Below are positions 1 through 7,511 of a stretch of 64,000 nt of DNA, in pieces. Under the pieces are notes generated by a model, which searched no databases, had not been told where the DNA came from, and was given only the letters and a program-made list of their open reading frames with translations. Origin of the DNA: an uncultured Flavobacteriales bacterium (GTDB lineage Bacteria > Bacteroidota > Bacteroidia > Palsa-965); the NCBI GenBank assembly GCA_937974275.1, contig CALJIF010000040.1:1-64000 (forward strand), read 5' to 3'. Within the stretch, counting starts at the first letter, position 1. Each line of letters begins with the position of its first letter. The position numbers and the translations under genes were made by a program.

Positions 1-380
1 TTCATTTTGTTTACTCTGTCTGTCTTAGCTGACGCCTAACTCGTTTATACCCGCCACATTTACGCGCTTAGCAACCCAATTTGTGTGTAGATGCGCTACT
101 TTGTAGCGAATTATTTCCATCGTGTAATTTACTCCATAACTATAAAGAATCAAAGTGCGATCTAATTTTGTGTGTGGCGTGCGTGCTAACGTGGGTGTAA
201 TTTTAGTGTTTTATCATGTTCTTGTCTGGTGTCGTTCAAATAGTCTTTCCCATAACTTTTAAATTCTCCGGTATACTCCATCACTTATATCCGTTTGTAA
301 ACGTTTGAAATATTGTTAATAGCTTCATCGACACTACCTTCGCGCCCTTCATTTTTTCTTGTAGTTTACACTTTAGATGC
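1..380. other. Upstream non-coding stretch, no gene recognised
   Basis: No convincing reading frame or RNA gene is visible in these bases. A short perfect hairpin (six-base stem, three-base loop) lies at 94-108, but it has no clear T-run, so I do not call it a terminator. The right end carries the probable promoter of the helicase gene. The left part could be the 3' flank of a gene outside the window. Confidence 0.5.
313..342 (+). promoter_or_regulatory. Probable Bacteroidota promoter for the helicase gene
   Basis: TTG at 313-315 is followed after 19 bases by TACCTTCG at 335-342. This matches the Bacteroidota pattern TTTG-N19-TAnnTTTG except for C in the third-last place of TTTG and a shortened -33 element. 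Transcription would start near 348, about 33 bases before the first ATG. The same TACCTTCG octamer occurs upstream of two other genes here, at 5243 and 59406. Confidence 0.45.
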
Positions 381-2615
381 ATGCGTATGACTGATAGTAT
401 GGAACCTGTAGCACTGGCGAATCACTTTATTCAACACACCCGAAAACCTGTATTTCTCACGGGCAAAGCGGGTAGTGGTAAAACGACCTTTTTACGAAAA
501 CTGGTAGGGCTTACTTTTAAAAACACCGCTATTGTTGCACCAACGGGAATTGCAGCTATCAATGCCGGCGGCGTTACCATTCACTCCTTATTTCAATTGC
601 CTTTTGGTGCATTTATTCCTACTGACGGTGCTCCTCCTCAGCCCGGATTCATAACCGCACTTACATTAAAGCGTGATCAGCGCATGAGTGCTCGTAAGCG
701 CCGGTTGCTGCAGGAATTGGAACTTCTAATAATTGATGAAGTCAGCATGTTGCGTGCTGATTTGCTGGATGCCATTGACGTGGTGTTGAAGCAGGTTCGC
801 AGGAATTATTCCTTGCCCTTTGGCGGGGTACAACTCTTGTTTATCGGCGATTTGTCGCAATTGCCGCCTGTTGTGAAGGATCACGAATGGAATGTATTGA
901 AAGACTTTTATTCCGGCCCGTACTTTTTTCAGGCGCGTGTATTACAGGAAAATCCTCCGGTGTATATAGAATTGGATAAAGTGTATCGTCAGAGCGATGA
1001 GGCATTTGTACAACTCCTGAATCGGTTGCGAGAAAATATTTTGTCAAAGGAAGATGCGCAACTTTTGAATACGTTCTATAGTCCCGATAGTAAGGATGAT
1101 CGTATTCGAATGACCACGCACAACGCAAAGGCTGATGCGATCAACAAACAACGGCTTCAAGAATTAGTAGCGCCGTCGCGTTTTTACAAAGCGGTAGTTA
1201 CCGGAGAATTTCCTGAACATTTGTTTCCACTGGAAGAATCGTTGGAACTCAAAGTGGGTGCTCGTGTGATGTTTTGCAGAAACGACCCGTCTCCACAACG
1301 CACGTATTTTAACGGGAAGCTGGCCATTGTTGTTGAAACAAGTAAAGATCGCCTGAAAGTTCAATTGGACGGGAGTTCGGAAGATTACGAAGTGAAGCCG
1401 TTAGAGTGGAAAAATATTCGCTACGTGCTGAATGAAAATTCCGGTGAAATAGAAGAACAGGAAATAGGCGTGTTTACGCAGTTTCCTTTAAAATATGCAT
1501 GGGCCATAACAGTTCACAAAAGTCAAGGGTTGACGTTTGAACGTGCAGCAATTGATGTGGAAGAAGTTTTTGCACCCGGACAGTTGTATGTGGCGTTATC
1601 ACGCCTTACAGGTTTGGACGGATTGCAATTGACTTCTCCCATGCCGGAGCGTATGATTCGTTCCAATGAACACGTGACGCTGTTTCAATCCGGGAAACCT
1701 GAATCTGAAACATTAATCAAGGAAGCAGAGCAAGCAGCGAATCACTATTGTTTGCAAATAACACAGCAAGCTTTCCGACTGCAATCCATTGCCGAACAGG
1801 CGGCACAGTTGCAGGCCTTCTCTGCTTCTCGTCAGAAAGGAATTGTGCAAAAGGTGTATGCCGAGGAAGTAGCATTGCTGGATAAGGAAGCAACCGAATG
1901 GTCGATGTTAAGTGCAAAGTTTGTTCAGGAATTGGAGAGTAAACAATACCGGTTGGAAGAGTTGTATCAACGGGTACGTTCGGCAAAAGATTATTTCTAT
2001 CCGCGCTTATTAAAATTGCGTGAGGCATTATTATTATTGAGCTATCGCCTGGATGAAGATTCGGGCGTGAAACAATTTCGAGAGGAAGTGCAGTTATTGG
2101 GTGAAGCTGTTACCCATCAACTGTTCGCTATGCACAAAACGGAACGTTATTTGGCTGCGCGAAACGAAGGTCGTGAACCTGATAAAAAAAGTATGTTACC
2201 GGAATTGCCTGAGGTTCATTTTGACGTTGACGATGTATTTGAAGCACATACAAAGCGAAAAGCGGCTAAATCGAAGAAGAAGAAAAAGGAAAGTAGTAAC
2301 GTAGCGCCGAAGAAGAGAATCCCCACTCAATACACAACCATTGATTTGTGGAAATCGGGTAAGAGTATCGAGGAAGTTGCTGCAGTGAGAAATCTGTCTA
2401 AAGGAACCATTTCTTCGCATTTGGTGTTTGGTATCGAACGCGAATTAGTCGCTGTGGAAGATTTAATGCCGCAAGATCAAATTCAATTAATTAAAGATGC
2501 AATTGAAACGGAAACACCCAAAGGACTGAAAGATCTGAAGGAACGATTACCTGAAGATATCTCTTATGAGCAGTTACGGTGGGTACTGGCGTCGATGAGA
2601 ACCGAAAGTGCATAA
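381..2615 (+). CDS. PIF1/UvrD-like ATP-dependent helicase with C-terminal HTH domain
   Basis: A 744-residue superfamily 1 DNA helicase, cytoplasmic. Walker A is GKAGSGKTT at residues 28-36, Walker B is LLIIDEVSM near 115, and GDLSQLPP lies near 155. A UvrD_C_2-type end follows with TVHKSQG and YVALSRL at about 375-405. After a coiled, charged middle comes a Lys-rich linker (about 630-650) and then a helix-turn-helix (HTH_40-like) region at about 655-740, as found at the C-terminus of RecQ and some Bacteroidota helicases. The front half resembles PIF1/RecD helicases, so unwinding of DNA during repair or replication is likely; the substrate is unknown. ATGs at 381, 387 and 399 are all possible starts. 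Confidence 0.85.
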   Translation: MRMTDSMEPVALANHFIQHTRKPVFLTGKAGSGKTTFLRKLVGLTFKNTAIVAPTGIAAINAGGVTIHSLFQLPFGAFIPTDGAPPQPGFITALTLKRDQRMSARKRRLLQELELLIIDEVSMLRADLLDAIDVVLKQVRRNYSLPFGGVQLLFIGDLSQLPPVVKDHEWNVLKDFYSGPYFFQARVLQENPPVYIELDKVYRQSDEAFVQLLNRLRENILSKEDAQLLNTFYSPDSKDDRIRMTTHNAKADAINKQRLQELVAPSRFYKAVVTGEFPEHLFPLEESLELKVGARVMFCRNDPSPQRTYFNGKLAIVVETSKDRLKVQLDGSSEDYEVKPLEWKNIRYVLNENSGEIEEQEIGVFTQFPLKYAWAITVHKSQGLTFERAAIDVEEVFAPGQLYVALSRLTGLDGLQLTSPMPERMIRSNEHVTLFQSGKPESETLIKEAEQAANHYCLQITQQAFRLQSIAEQAAQLQAFSASRQKGIVQKVYAEEVALLDKEATEWSMLSAKFVQELESKQYRLEELYQRVRSAKDYFYPRLLKLREALLLLSYRLDEDSGVKQFREEVQLLGEAVTHQLFAMHKTERYLAARNEGREPDKKSMLPELPEVHFDVDDVFEAHTKRKAAKSKKKKKESSNVAPKKRIPTQYTTIDLWKSGKSIEEVAAVRNLSKGTISSHLVFGIERELVAVEDLMPQDQIQLIKDAIETETPKGLKDLKERLPEDISYEQLRWVLASMRTESA

Positions 2616-2644
2616 TGCATACGAATTGCAAAAGCACAAGAGAC

Positions 2645-3106
2645 TTATTTTAGTTCACCGATATGTTTGAATTTGTATCGACGACGTTCCGAAATATTAT
2701 TATTGGAATTATATGAATGAAACGATAGTTCCATTTCCTTTTTTGATTTACTTAAAACATCGGCCCGTTTGTCAAAATTAGGATCATAGGCTTTTTCATT
2801 TACGCCAAAATAAATGAAGGCCCCTTTGCCTTTTGAGTTCGCAGACCACACTGCTCGTTCAAATGCGCTTAAATCGGCAATGCTATCCGGTTCAAAGAAT
2901 CCGTCGCGGTAAAGCTTTAATTTGCCAACGGCCGGTGTTGAAGTAGTATTAATAATTGAATTAGTATTATCATACTCGTCAGTGACAACCTCCACCAGTT
3001 CCCATTCTCCGTCGTACTTACGTGAATCGATTTCAACTAAAAGTTTTTGGCAATTAGAGAAAAACAGAAGAACTGAAATAGTTATAATAAATGATATTCT
3101 TTTCAT
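2645..3106 (-). CDS. Small predicted lipoprotein, function unknown
   Basis: Starting at ATG 3106 gives 153 residues with a classic lipoprotein signal: basic start, hydrophobic run, then Cys19 in FFSNC. The frame stays open upstream to 3163, but only the 3106 start places the signal peptide at the N-terminus. The rest is a small lipocalin-like strand-rich domain (YDGEWELVEV type opening, as in many Bacteroidota lipocalin-like lipoproteins); that fold is an inference. A GGAGG lies nine bases upstream, but it is also codons of the preceding gene. The gene follows the barrel gene at 3112-3807 by five bases, so the two are probably co-transcribed. Confidence 0.7.
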   Translation of the reverse strand: MKRISFIITISVLLFFSNCQKLLVEIDSRKYDGEWELVEVVTDEYDNTNSIINTTSTPAVGKLKLYRDGFFEPDSIADLSAFERAVWSANSKGKGAFIYFGVNEKAYDPNFDKRADVLSKSKKEMELSFHSYNSNNNISERRRYKFKHIGELK

Positions 3107-3111
3107 AGGAA

Positions 3112-3807
3112 CTATCCTCCTCCAAACGTTAGTTTCAATTGCAGTGCTTGTGAGCGACTCCACGGGGAGACCGGATCACCAACAGGCGCGCCTGCTACCG
3201 GCAAAGGTCTATCGTTGTTTACGTCGCGAAGTCCGATGGCGAAAAATTCTGTAGTCAGTTGAAAGCGATATCCAATTCCCAAATAAATGGATTTGTACAC
3301 TTGTCGGTAATATTCGAAACGAAGGCCCATATTAAAACCCATTGCGCGATATTTTCCATAGGTATTGGAGGGATTCTGGTAAGTGATTGTTCCGTCACTC
3401 AATTCAGCATATCGGTGTAAATGGATGAACGACATTCCAAATGGAGCGGTGAAGGCAAAGAAGGAATGAGCACCTTCGTCTTCGTTTAAATTAAGTCGAT
3501 AGCCAAGTCCAAGACTTTTGGAATGAAAGGTAATTCGTGTATGGTTGGTGTAGTTATCATCAACGTCTGCGAGTTGTTTGTGATAGAAGAAGCGATCATT
3601 GTCAAAAGAAAAGTACAATACGGTTTTTGGGATAGCCAAATTAGCTCCCCAGCTAACACCTGAGCTGAAGCCCATTCTTTTATCATACTCTAACCAGCTG
3701 TAGTTAGCCAAGCCGGTTCCGGCGTAAAAACCTACAAATCCTTTGTCAATTTGAGCACGCAGCGCAACGACATTGAGGAGCAGTGCAATTAAAGCAACAC
3801 GTTTCAT
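3112..3807 (-). CDS. Predicted outer-membrane barrel protein, function unknown
   Basis: 231 residues with a cleavable signal peptide (MKRVALIALLLNVVALRAQ). It has alternating aromatic/polar strands (VLYFSFDNDRFFYH, LRFEYYRQVYKSIYLGIGYRF) and a C-terminal strand LQLKLTFGGG, typical of small 8-strand outer-membrane barrels of Bacteroidota. I do not recognise a specific family. It probably forms a two-gene unit with the lipoprotein just downstream; the pairing suggests both act at the outer membrane. Confidence 0.65.
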   Translation of the reverse strand: MKRVALIALLLNVVALRAQIDKGFVGFYAGTGLANYSWLEYDKRMGFSSGVSWGANLAIPKTVLYFSFDNDRFFYHKQLADVDDNYTNHTRITFHSKSLGLGYRLNLNEDEGAHSFFAFTAPFGMSFIHLHRYAELSDGTITYQNPSNTYGKYRAMGFNMGLRFEYYRQVYKSIYLGIGYRFQLTTEFFAIGLRDVNNDRPLPVAGAPVGDPVSPWSRSQALQLKLTFGGG

Positions 3808-3876
3808 GAATAGGGTTAAATCGTCATATCAAATATACGGAAACAAAAGTCCAAGAATTTGCTTTAAAAACGAATA

Positions 3877-3898
3877 CTGCAAATGCTGTAGTTTGCAG
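3877..3898. repeat. Inverted repeat between divergent genes
   Basis: A perfect seven-base inverted repeat, CTGCAAA and TTTGCAG, is separated by eight bases. It sits between the minus-strand barrel gene (start 3807) and the plus-strand SGNH gene (start 3978). It could be an operator or a weak RNA hairpin; nothing else supports either reading. Confidence 0.3.
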
Positions 3899-3977
3899 AT
3901 GTTGACTATTACTTTGCAATTGTAAGTTAAGTGTGTTAAATCCAAATCCCGCAACAGTATTCGGGTTATTTTTAACT

Positions 3978-5234
3978 ATGCGATCAACTGTAACATTCAT
4001 CTTGTGTGCTGTATGCTGTGCACTTCAAGCCCAACAAACTAAAGTGCTTTTTCTGGGCAATAGCTATACGGCTGCCAATAACTTACCACAATTGGTATAC
4101 GACTTGGCATTGTCCGGCGGCGATACCATTGTTTATGATTCCAACACGCCGGGTGGTTATACATTCGAGTTGCACACGCAAAACGCAACCTCCTTGCAAA
4201 AGATTAACGCGCAGGATTGGGATTATGTAGTACTGCAAGGACAAAGCCAACAACCGGCGTTGGATACACCTTATGTCGTTGCAAATGTTTTTCCTTATGC
4301 AACTCGTTTGGATAGTCTTATTCACGCCAATGATTCATGTACTCAAACTGTTTTCTACATGACGTGGGGACGCAAATTCGGCGATCAACAGTTTTGTGCA
4401 ACGTATCCTCCCGTATGTACGTTTGATGGTATGAGCAATCAGTTACGCGGTCGTTATTTGCAAATGGGTTACGATAATGATGCGGTAGTTGCTCCTGCGG
4501 GCGCGGCCTGGGTAAACGCTATTGCCGGCGGTTTTGTTCCTGATTTGTTTTCGGGCGATGGAAGCCATCCCAGTTTGCACGGAAGTTATTTAACAGCGTG
4601 TGTTTTTTATGCGACGATTTTTAAACGAACACCTGTCGGACTCACGTACTATGCAGGACTTCCGCAAGGAGAAGCGGTTGCGCTACAACAGTATGCGCAC
4701 TTAACGGTGATGGATTCCCTCGACTATTGGAATACTTGGATTGATTATCCAACGGCAACTGTTTCTAATTCGTTCATTGGTTCCGGCACTTATCAATTTA
4801 ATACGCAACAAGGTTATTCCGGCTACTTCTGGAATTTTGGCGATAATACATCGCAAGCAGGAACAGAGACAATTACGCATACGTACGCACAGCCGGGAAC
4901 ATATATTTACAGCGTTACAATTTCGAATGGATGTCACGAAATCACGTTACAAGATACCATTGTGGTAACAACAGTTGGTGAACAGGAAATTCATGGTAAT
5001 ATTGCGCAGCTTGTTTATCCTAATCCCGCAACAAATCTCATTTATGTAAGTGCAACACCCAATTCACCATACGTTATTTTAAATACGCATGGACAAGCGG
5101 TGAAGAGTGGTTGTACTCAAAATGGAAGTATTGATGTGCGTGATTTGCCGAATGGCGTTTATTTTCTTCAATGCAATAGAGATCTGAATTATACTCCGAT
5201 CAAGTTCATTATCAGCAATTTGGGTGAGAGGTGA
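3978..5234 (+). CDS. Secreted SGNH-type hydrolase with PKD and T9SS sorting domains
   Basis: 418 residues from ATG 3978, which puts a signal peptide (MRSTVTFILCAVCCALQAQ) at the start; the frame is open to 3933 without one. An SGNH/GDSL-like hydrolase domain follows: block I FLGNSYTAANN with candidate Ser29, a central VLQGQSQQP, and the Asp-x-x-His block GDGSHPS near residue 195. This pattern suggests an esterase or deacetylase on carbohydrate, but the substrate is not visible. A PKD domain occupies about 260-335 (WNFGDNTSQAGTETITHTY). A T9SS type A sorting domain ends the protein (VYPNPATN through GVYFLQC). It is probably exported across the outer membrane and attached to the surface or released. 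Confidence 0.8.
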   Translation: MRSTVTFILCAVCCALQAQQTKVLFLGNSYTAANNLPQLVYDLALSGGDTIVYDSNTPGGYTFELHTQNATSLQKINAQDWDYVVLQGQSQQPALDTPYVVANVFPYATRLDSLIHANDSCTQTVFYMTWGRKFGDQQFCATYPPVCTFDGMSNQLRGRYLQMGYDNDAVVAPAGAAWVNAIAGGFVPDLFSGDGSHPSLHGSYLTACVFYATIFKRTPVGLTYYAGLPQGEAVALQQYAHLTVMDSLDYWNTWIDYPTATVSNSFIGSGTYQFNTQQGYSGYFWNFGDNTSQAGTETITHTYAQPGTYIYSVTISNGCHEITLQDTIVVTTVGEQEIHGNIAQLVYPNPATNLIYVSATPNSPYVILNTHGQAVKSGCTQNGSIDVRDLPNGVYFLQCNRDLNYTPIKFIISNLGER

Positions 5235-5250
5235 TTTTGGACTACCTTCG
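5219..5250 (+). promoter_or_regulatory. Probable Bacteroidota promoter for the LamG-like gene
   Basis: TTTG at 5219-5222 and TACCTTCG at 5243-5250 are separated by 20 bases. The -33 element is perfect and the -7 element has one change from TAnnTTTG. It overlaps the end of the preceding gene, so the LamG-like gene at 5275 can be transcribed separately. Confidence 0.5.
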
Positions 5251-5274
5251 CTGAAATCAAAATAACCTTTACAC

Positions 5275-7443
5275 ATGAAAAATTTTTACATGCTTGCGCT
5301 TGCAATGGGCGCTGTGTTTGTAATGCAAGCTCAGGCTCCAACGCCGGAGTTGCTGTATTACAAATTTGATGGAACAGGAACCACTGTCCCTAACCAAGCG
5401 TTAACGCCACCTCCGGGAACCGGAACAGCAACGATTCAAGGTGCAGTTACACAAAATCCGGGTAACCTTTGTAATGGCTCATTGATAGGCTCCGGAGCTG
5501 CTTCATCAACAGATTATTTGAATACGAATTGGGCACCCAACATAGGTACGGGATCTTGGTCCATCGTATGGCGTTCAGCAGGAATTTCTGTAAATTCTAC
5601 GTTGTATTATATATTCGGCGATGCAGGATCTAATAGTTTCCGTTGCTTCACGAACGGCGTGGCAGGGAATAACAATTGGATCATTCGTGGAGCAGGGATA
5701 ACTGACACCTACATTAATGGAGGTGCATTAACAACACCAACCATGTGTGCGTTTGTTTATGATCAGGCGGCAGGGCAAATGCGTGGTTACCTTAATGGTG
5801 TGCTAGTTACAACGCAAGCACAAGGCGCTGTTAATCTCACAGGTACAGGTCCATTTAAAGTAATGGGTTATAGCTCCAACGTTGGTGCGCCTGCAGGCGG
5901 TGAATTGGATGAATTCGGCGTATACAACCGCGCATTAACTCCTGCAGAAATTACAGCACTTTACGCACCGTACAGTGGTTCTTTCTTAGGTCCTGATTTA
6001 AGTGTTTGTCAAGGTGATTCTGTACAACTTACACCTAGCGCAAACTATGGTGGAAATTTCTTGTGGTCCAATGGTTCAACCAATGACACAACTTTTGCAA
6101 GTGTTGCAGGAACTTACTATGTTGATATCACAGGTGGTTGTGCGCAAGGCACAGATACTGTTAATGTTACAGTTACTCCTGCTTCAACAAATACCATTAG
6201 TGCGACAAACTGTTCGTCTTATTTGTCTCCTGCAGGAAATACCTACACTGCATCAGGTGTTTATGTAGATACATTAACAGCGCTTAGCGGCTGCGATAGT
6301 TTGATCACGATTAATCTAACAATTAATCAACCTACAACTTCTTCAATTACTGTTTCCTCTTGCGACGCGAGCTATACCGCACCATCAGGAGCAACATATA
6401 CAACTTCCGGAACATACACAGATGTTATTCCGAATGTTGCCGGTTGCGATAGTACCATCACCATTGACATAACATTTAATTCGGCTACAAGCGCAAGTAT
6501 CACGGCTCAATCTTGTGATTCCTACACAGCTCCATCCGGCGCTGTATTTACAACTTCCGGTATGTTTATGGATACCATTGCGAACGTGGCGGGATGTGAT
6601 AGTGTAATTACGATTAACTTAACAGTGAACTACACAACCGGTGCAGCATTAACACCTATGGTGTGTGACTCATATACATCTCCTGCCGGCAACGTTTATA
6701 CTACCAGCGGTTTGTATTACGACACTTTGGTTAATGCGGGCGGATGTGACAGTATTATCTCCATCAATTTGGTGGTAATGAACTCATCATCATCGTCCAT
6801 GACAGCAACTTCTTGCGGTGCATACACATCTCCTGCCGGGAATGTATACACAACATCGGGAACTTATGTTGATTCATTGGTAACGGTGGGCGGATGTGAC
6901 AGTATTGTTACAATCAACTTAACAGTTAACCAAAATCCGACTGTTACAGGAACAACTTCTGCATCAACTGTATGTTTGGATGATGCCGATGTGACATTGA
7001 CAGGAACACCTGCAGGTGGAACGTGGAGCGGCCCGGGTGTAACCGGATCTAACTTTGATCCATCAGTTGGAGCAGGCGCACAGGTGTTGACTTATTCTTA
7101 TACTGATAACAACAACTGTAGCGGAACTGCCGTAGTAACAGTTAACGTTAACGCTTGTGTCGGAATTGCCGAGCAGCAAGACGGTTCTGCAGTTAAGGTT
7201 TATCCTAATCCTGCAACTGATTTCATTAACGTGGTAATTATGCCTGCTGAAAACGGTCAGGTACAAGTTCAAATGTTTGACTTGGCCGGTAAGGCAGCGT
7301 CAGAACAATTTGCGTTCAATGTATCAGGTAATATGAGCAATACATTGCCGGTAAACACCGCTAGCATTGCTTCAGGCGTATATCTGATGCGTGTAACTAA
7401 TGGAACTCAGGTTTCGGTTACTCGTGTAGTGATCAGCCGATAA
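5275..7443 (+). CDS. Secreted LamG-like adhesin with tandem repeats and T9SS sorting domain
   Basis: 722 residues with a signal peptide (MKNFYMLALAMGAVFVMQAQ). A LamG/concanavalin A-like domain spans about 25-230 (LDEFGVYNRALTPAEI is the usual end). An Ig-like module follows (CQGDSVQL to GTYYVDITGGC, about 240-305), then five tandem repeats of about 49 residues (about 308-553). A second Ig-like module with TWSGPGV precedes a T9SS type A sorting domain (VYPNPATDFINV to GVYLMRVTNG). A cell-surface glycan-binding or adhesion role is the usual inference for this architecture. It sits 40 bases after the SGNH hydrolase gene but has its own probable promoter. Confidence 0.85.
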   Translation: MKNFYMLALAMGAVFVMQAQAPTPELLYYKFDGTGTTVPNQALTPPPGTGTATIQGAVTQNPGNLCNGSLIGSGAASSTDYLNTNWAPNIGTGSWSIVWRSAGISVNSTLYYIFGDAGSNSFRCFTNGVAGNNNWIIRGAGITDTYINGGALTTPTMCAFVYDQAAGQMRGYLNGVLVTTQAQGAVNLTGTGPFKVMGYSSNVGAPAGGELDEFGVYNRALTPAEITALYAPYSGSFLGPDLSVCQGDSVQLTPSANYGGNFLWSNGSTNDTTFASVAGTYYVDITGGCAQGTDTVNVTVTPASTNTISATNCSSYLSPAGNTYTASGVYVDTLTALSGCDSLITINLTINQPTTSSITVSSCDASYTAPSGATYTTSGTYTDVIPNVAGCDSTITIDITFNSATSASITAQSCDSYTAPSGAVFTTSGMFMDTIANVAGCDSVITINLTVNYTTGAALTPMVCDSYTSPAGNVYTTSGLYYDTLVNAGGCDSIISINLVVMNSSSSSMTATSCGAYTSPAGNVYTTSGTYVDSLVTVGGCDSIVTINLTVNQNPTVTGTTSASTVCLDDADVTLTGTPAGGTWSGPGVTGSNFDPSVGAGAQVLTYSYTDNNNCSGTAVVTVNVNACVGIAEQQDGSAVKVYPNPATDFINVVIMPAENGQVQVQMFDLAGKAASEQFAFNVSGNMSNTLPVNTASIASGVYLMRVTNGTQVSVTRVVISR
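6196..6933 (+). repeat. Five tandem coding repeats of about 147 bp
   Basis: Each unit encodes about 49 residues of the form C-x-SYTxPxGxxYTTSGxYxD, then a spacer, GCDSxITI and NLTVN. Two Cys positions recur per unit, which would allow one disulfide per domain. Units differ at the DNA level, so this is an old duplication, not a recent expansion. Similar repeats are widespread in T9SS-exported proteins. Confidence 0.85.
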
Positions 7444-7462
7444 AAGATTACGAGTACAAAAT

Positions 7463-7495
7463 AAAAAACGCGGTTCATACAAACCGCGTTTTTTT
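7463..7495. terminator. Bidirectional intrinsic terminator
   Basis: A GC-rich stem (CGCGGTT / AACCGCG) is flanked by an A-run on one side and a T-run on the other. It sits between the convergent LamG-like gene and infB and can stop transcription from both. Confidence 0.85.
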
Positions 7496-7511
7496 ATGAT
7501 ACTAATCGCGC

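Noticed and set aside
94..108. Short hairpin near the left edge as a terminator
   Set aside because: Only a six-base stem with a three-base loop and no T-run on either side.
6196..6933. Regular repeat spacing that could be taken for a CRISPR array
   Set aside because: The units are about 147 bp, code in frame for a Cys-containing domain and have no conserved palindromic repeat or unique spacers.
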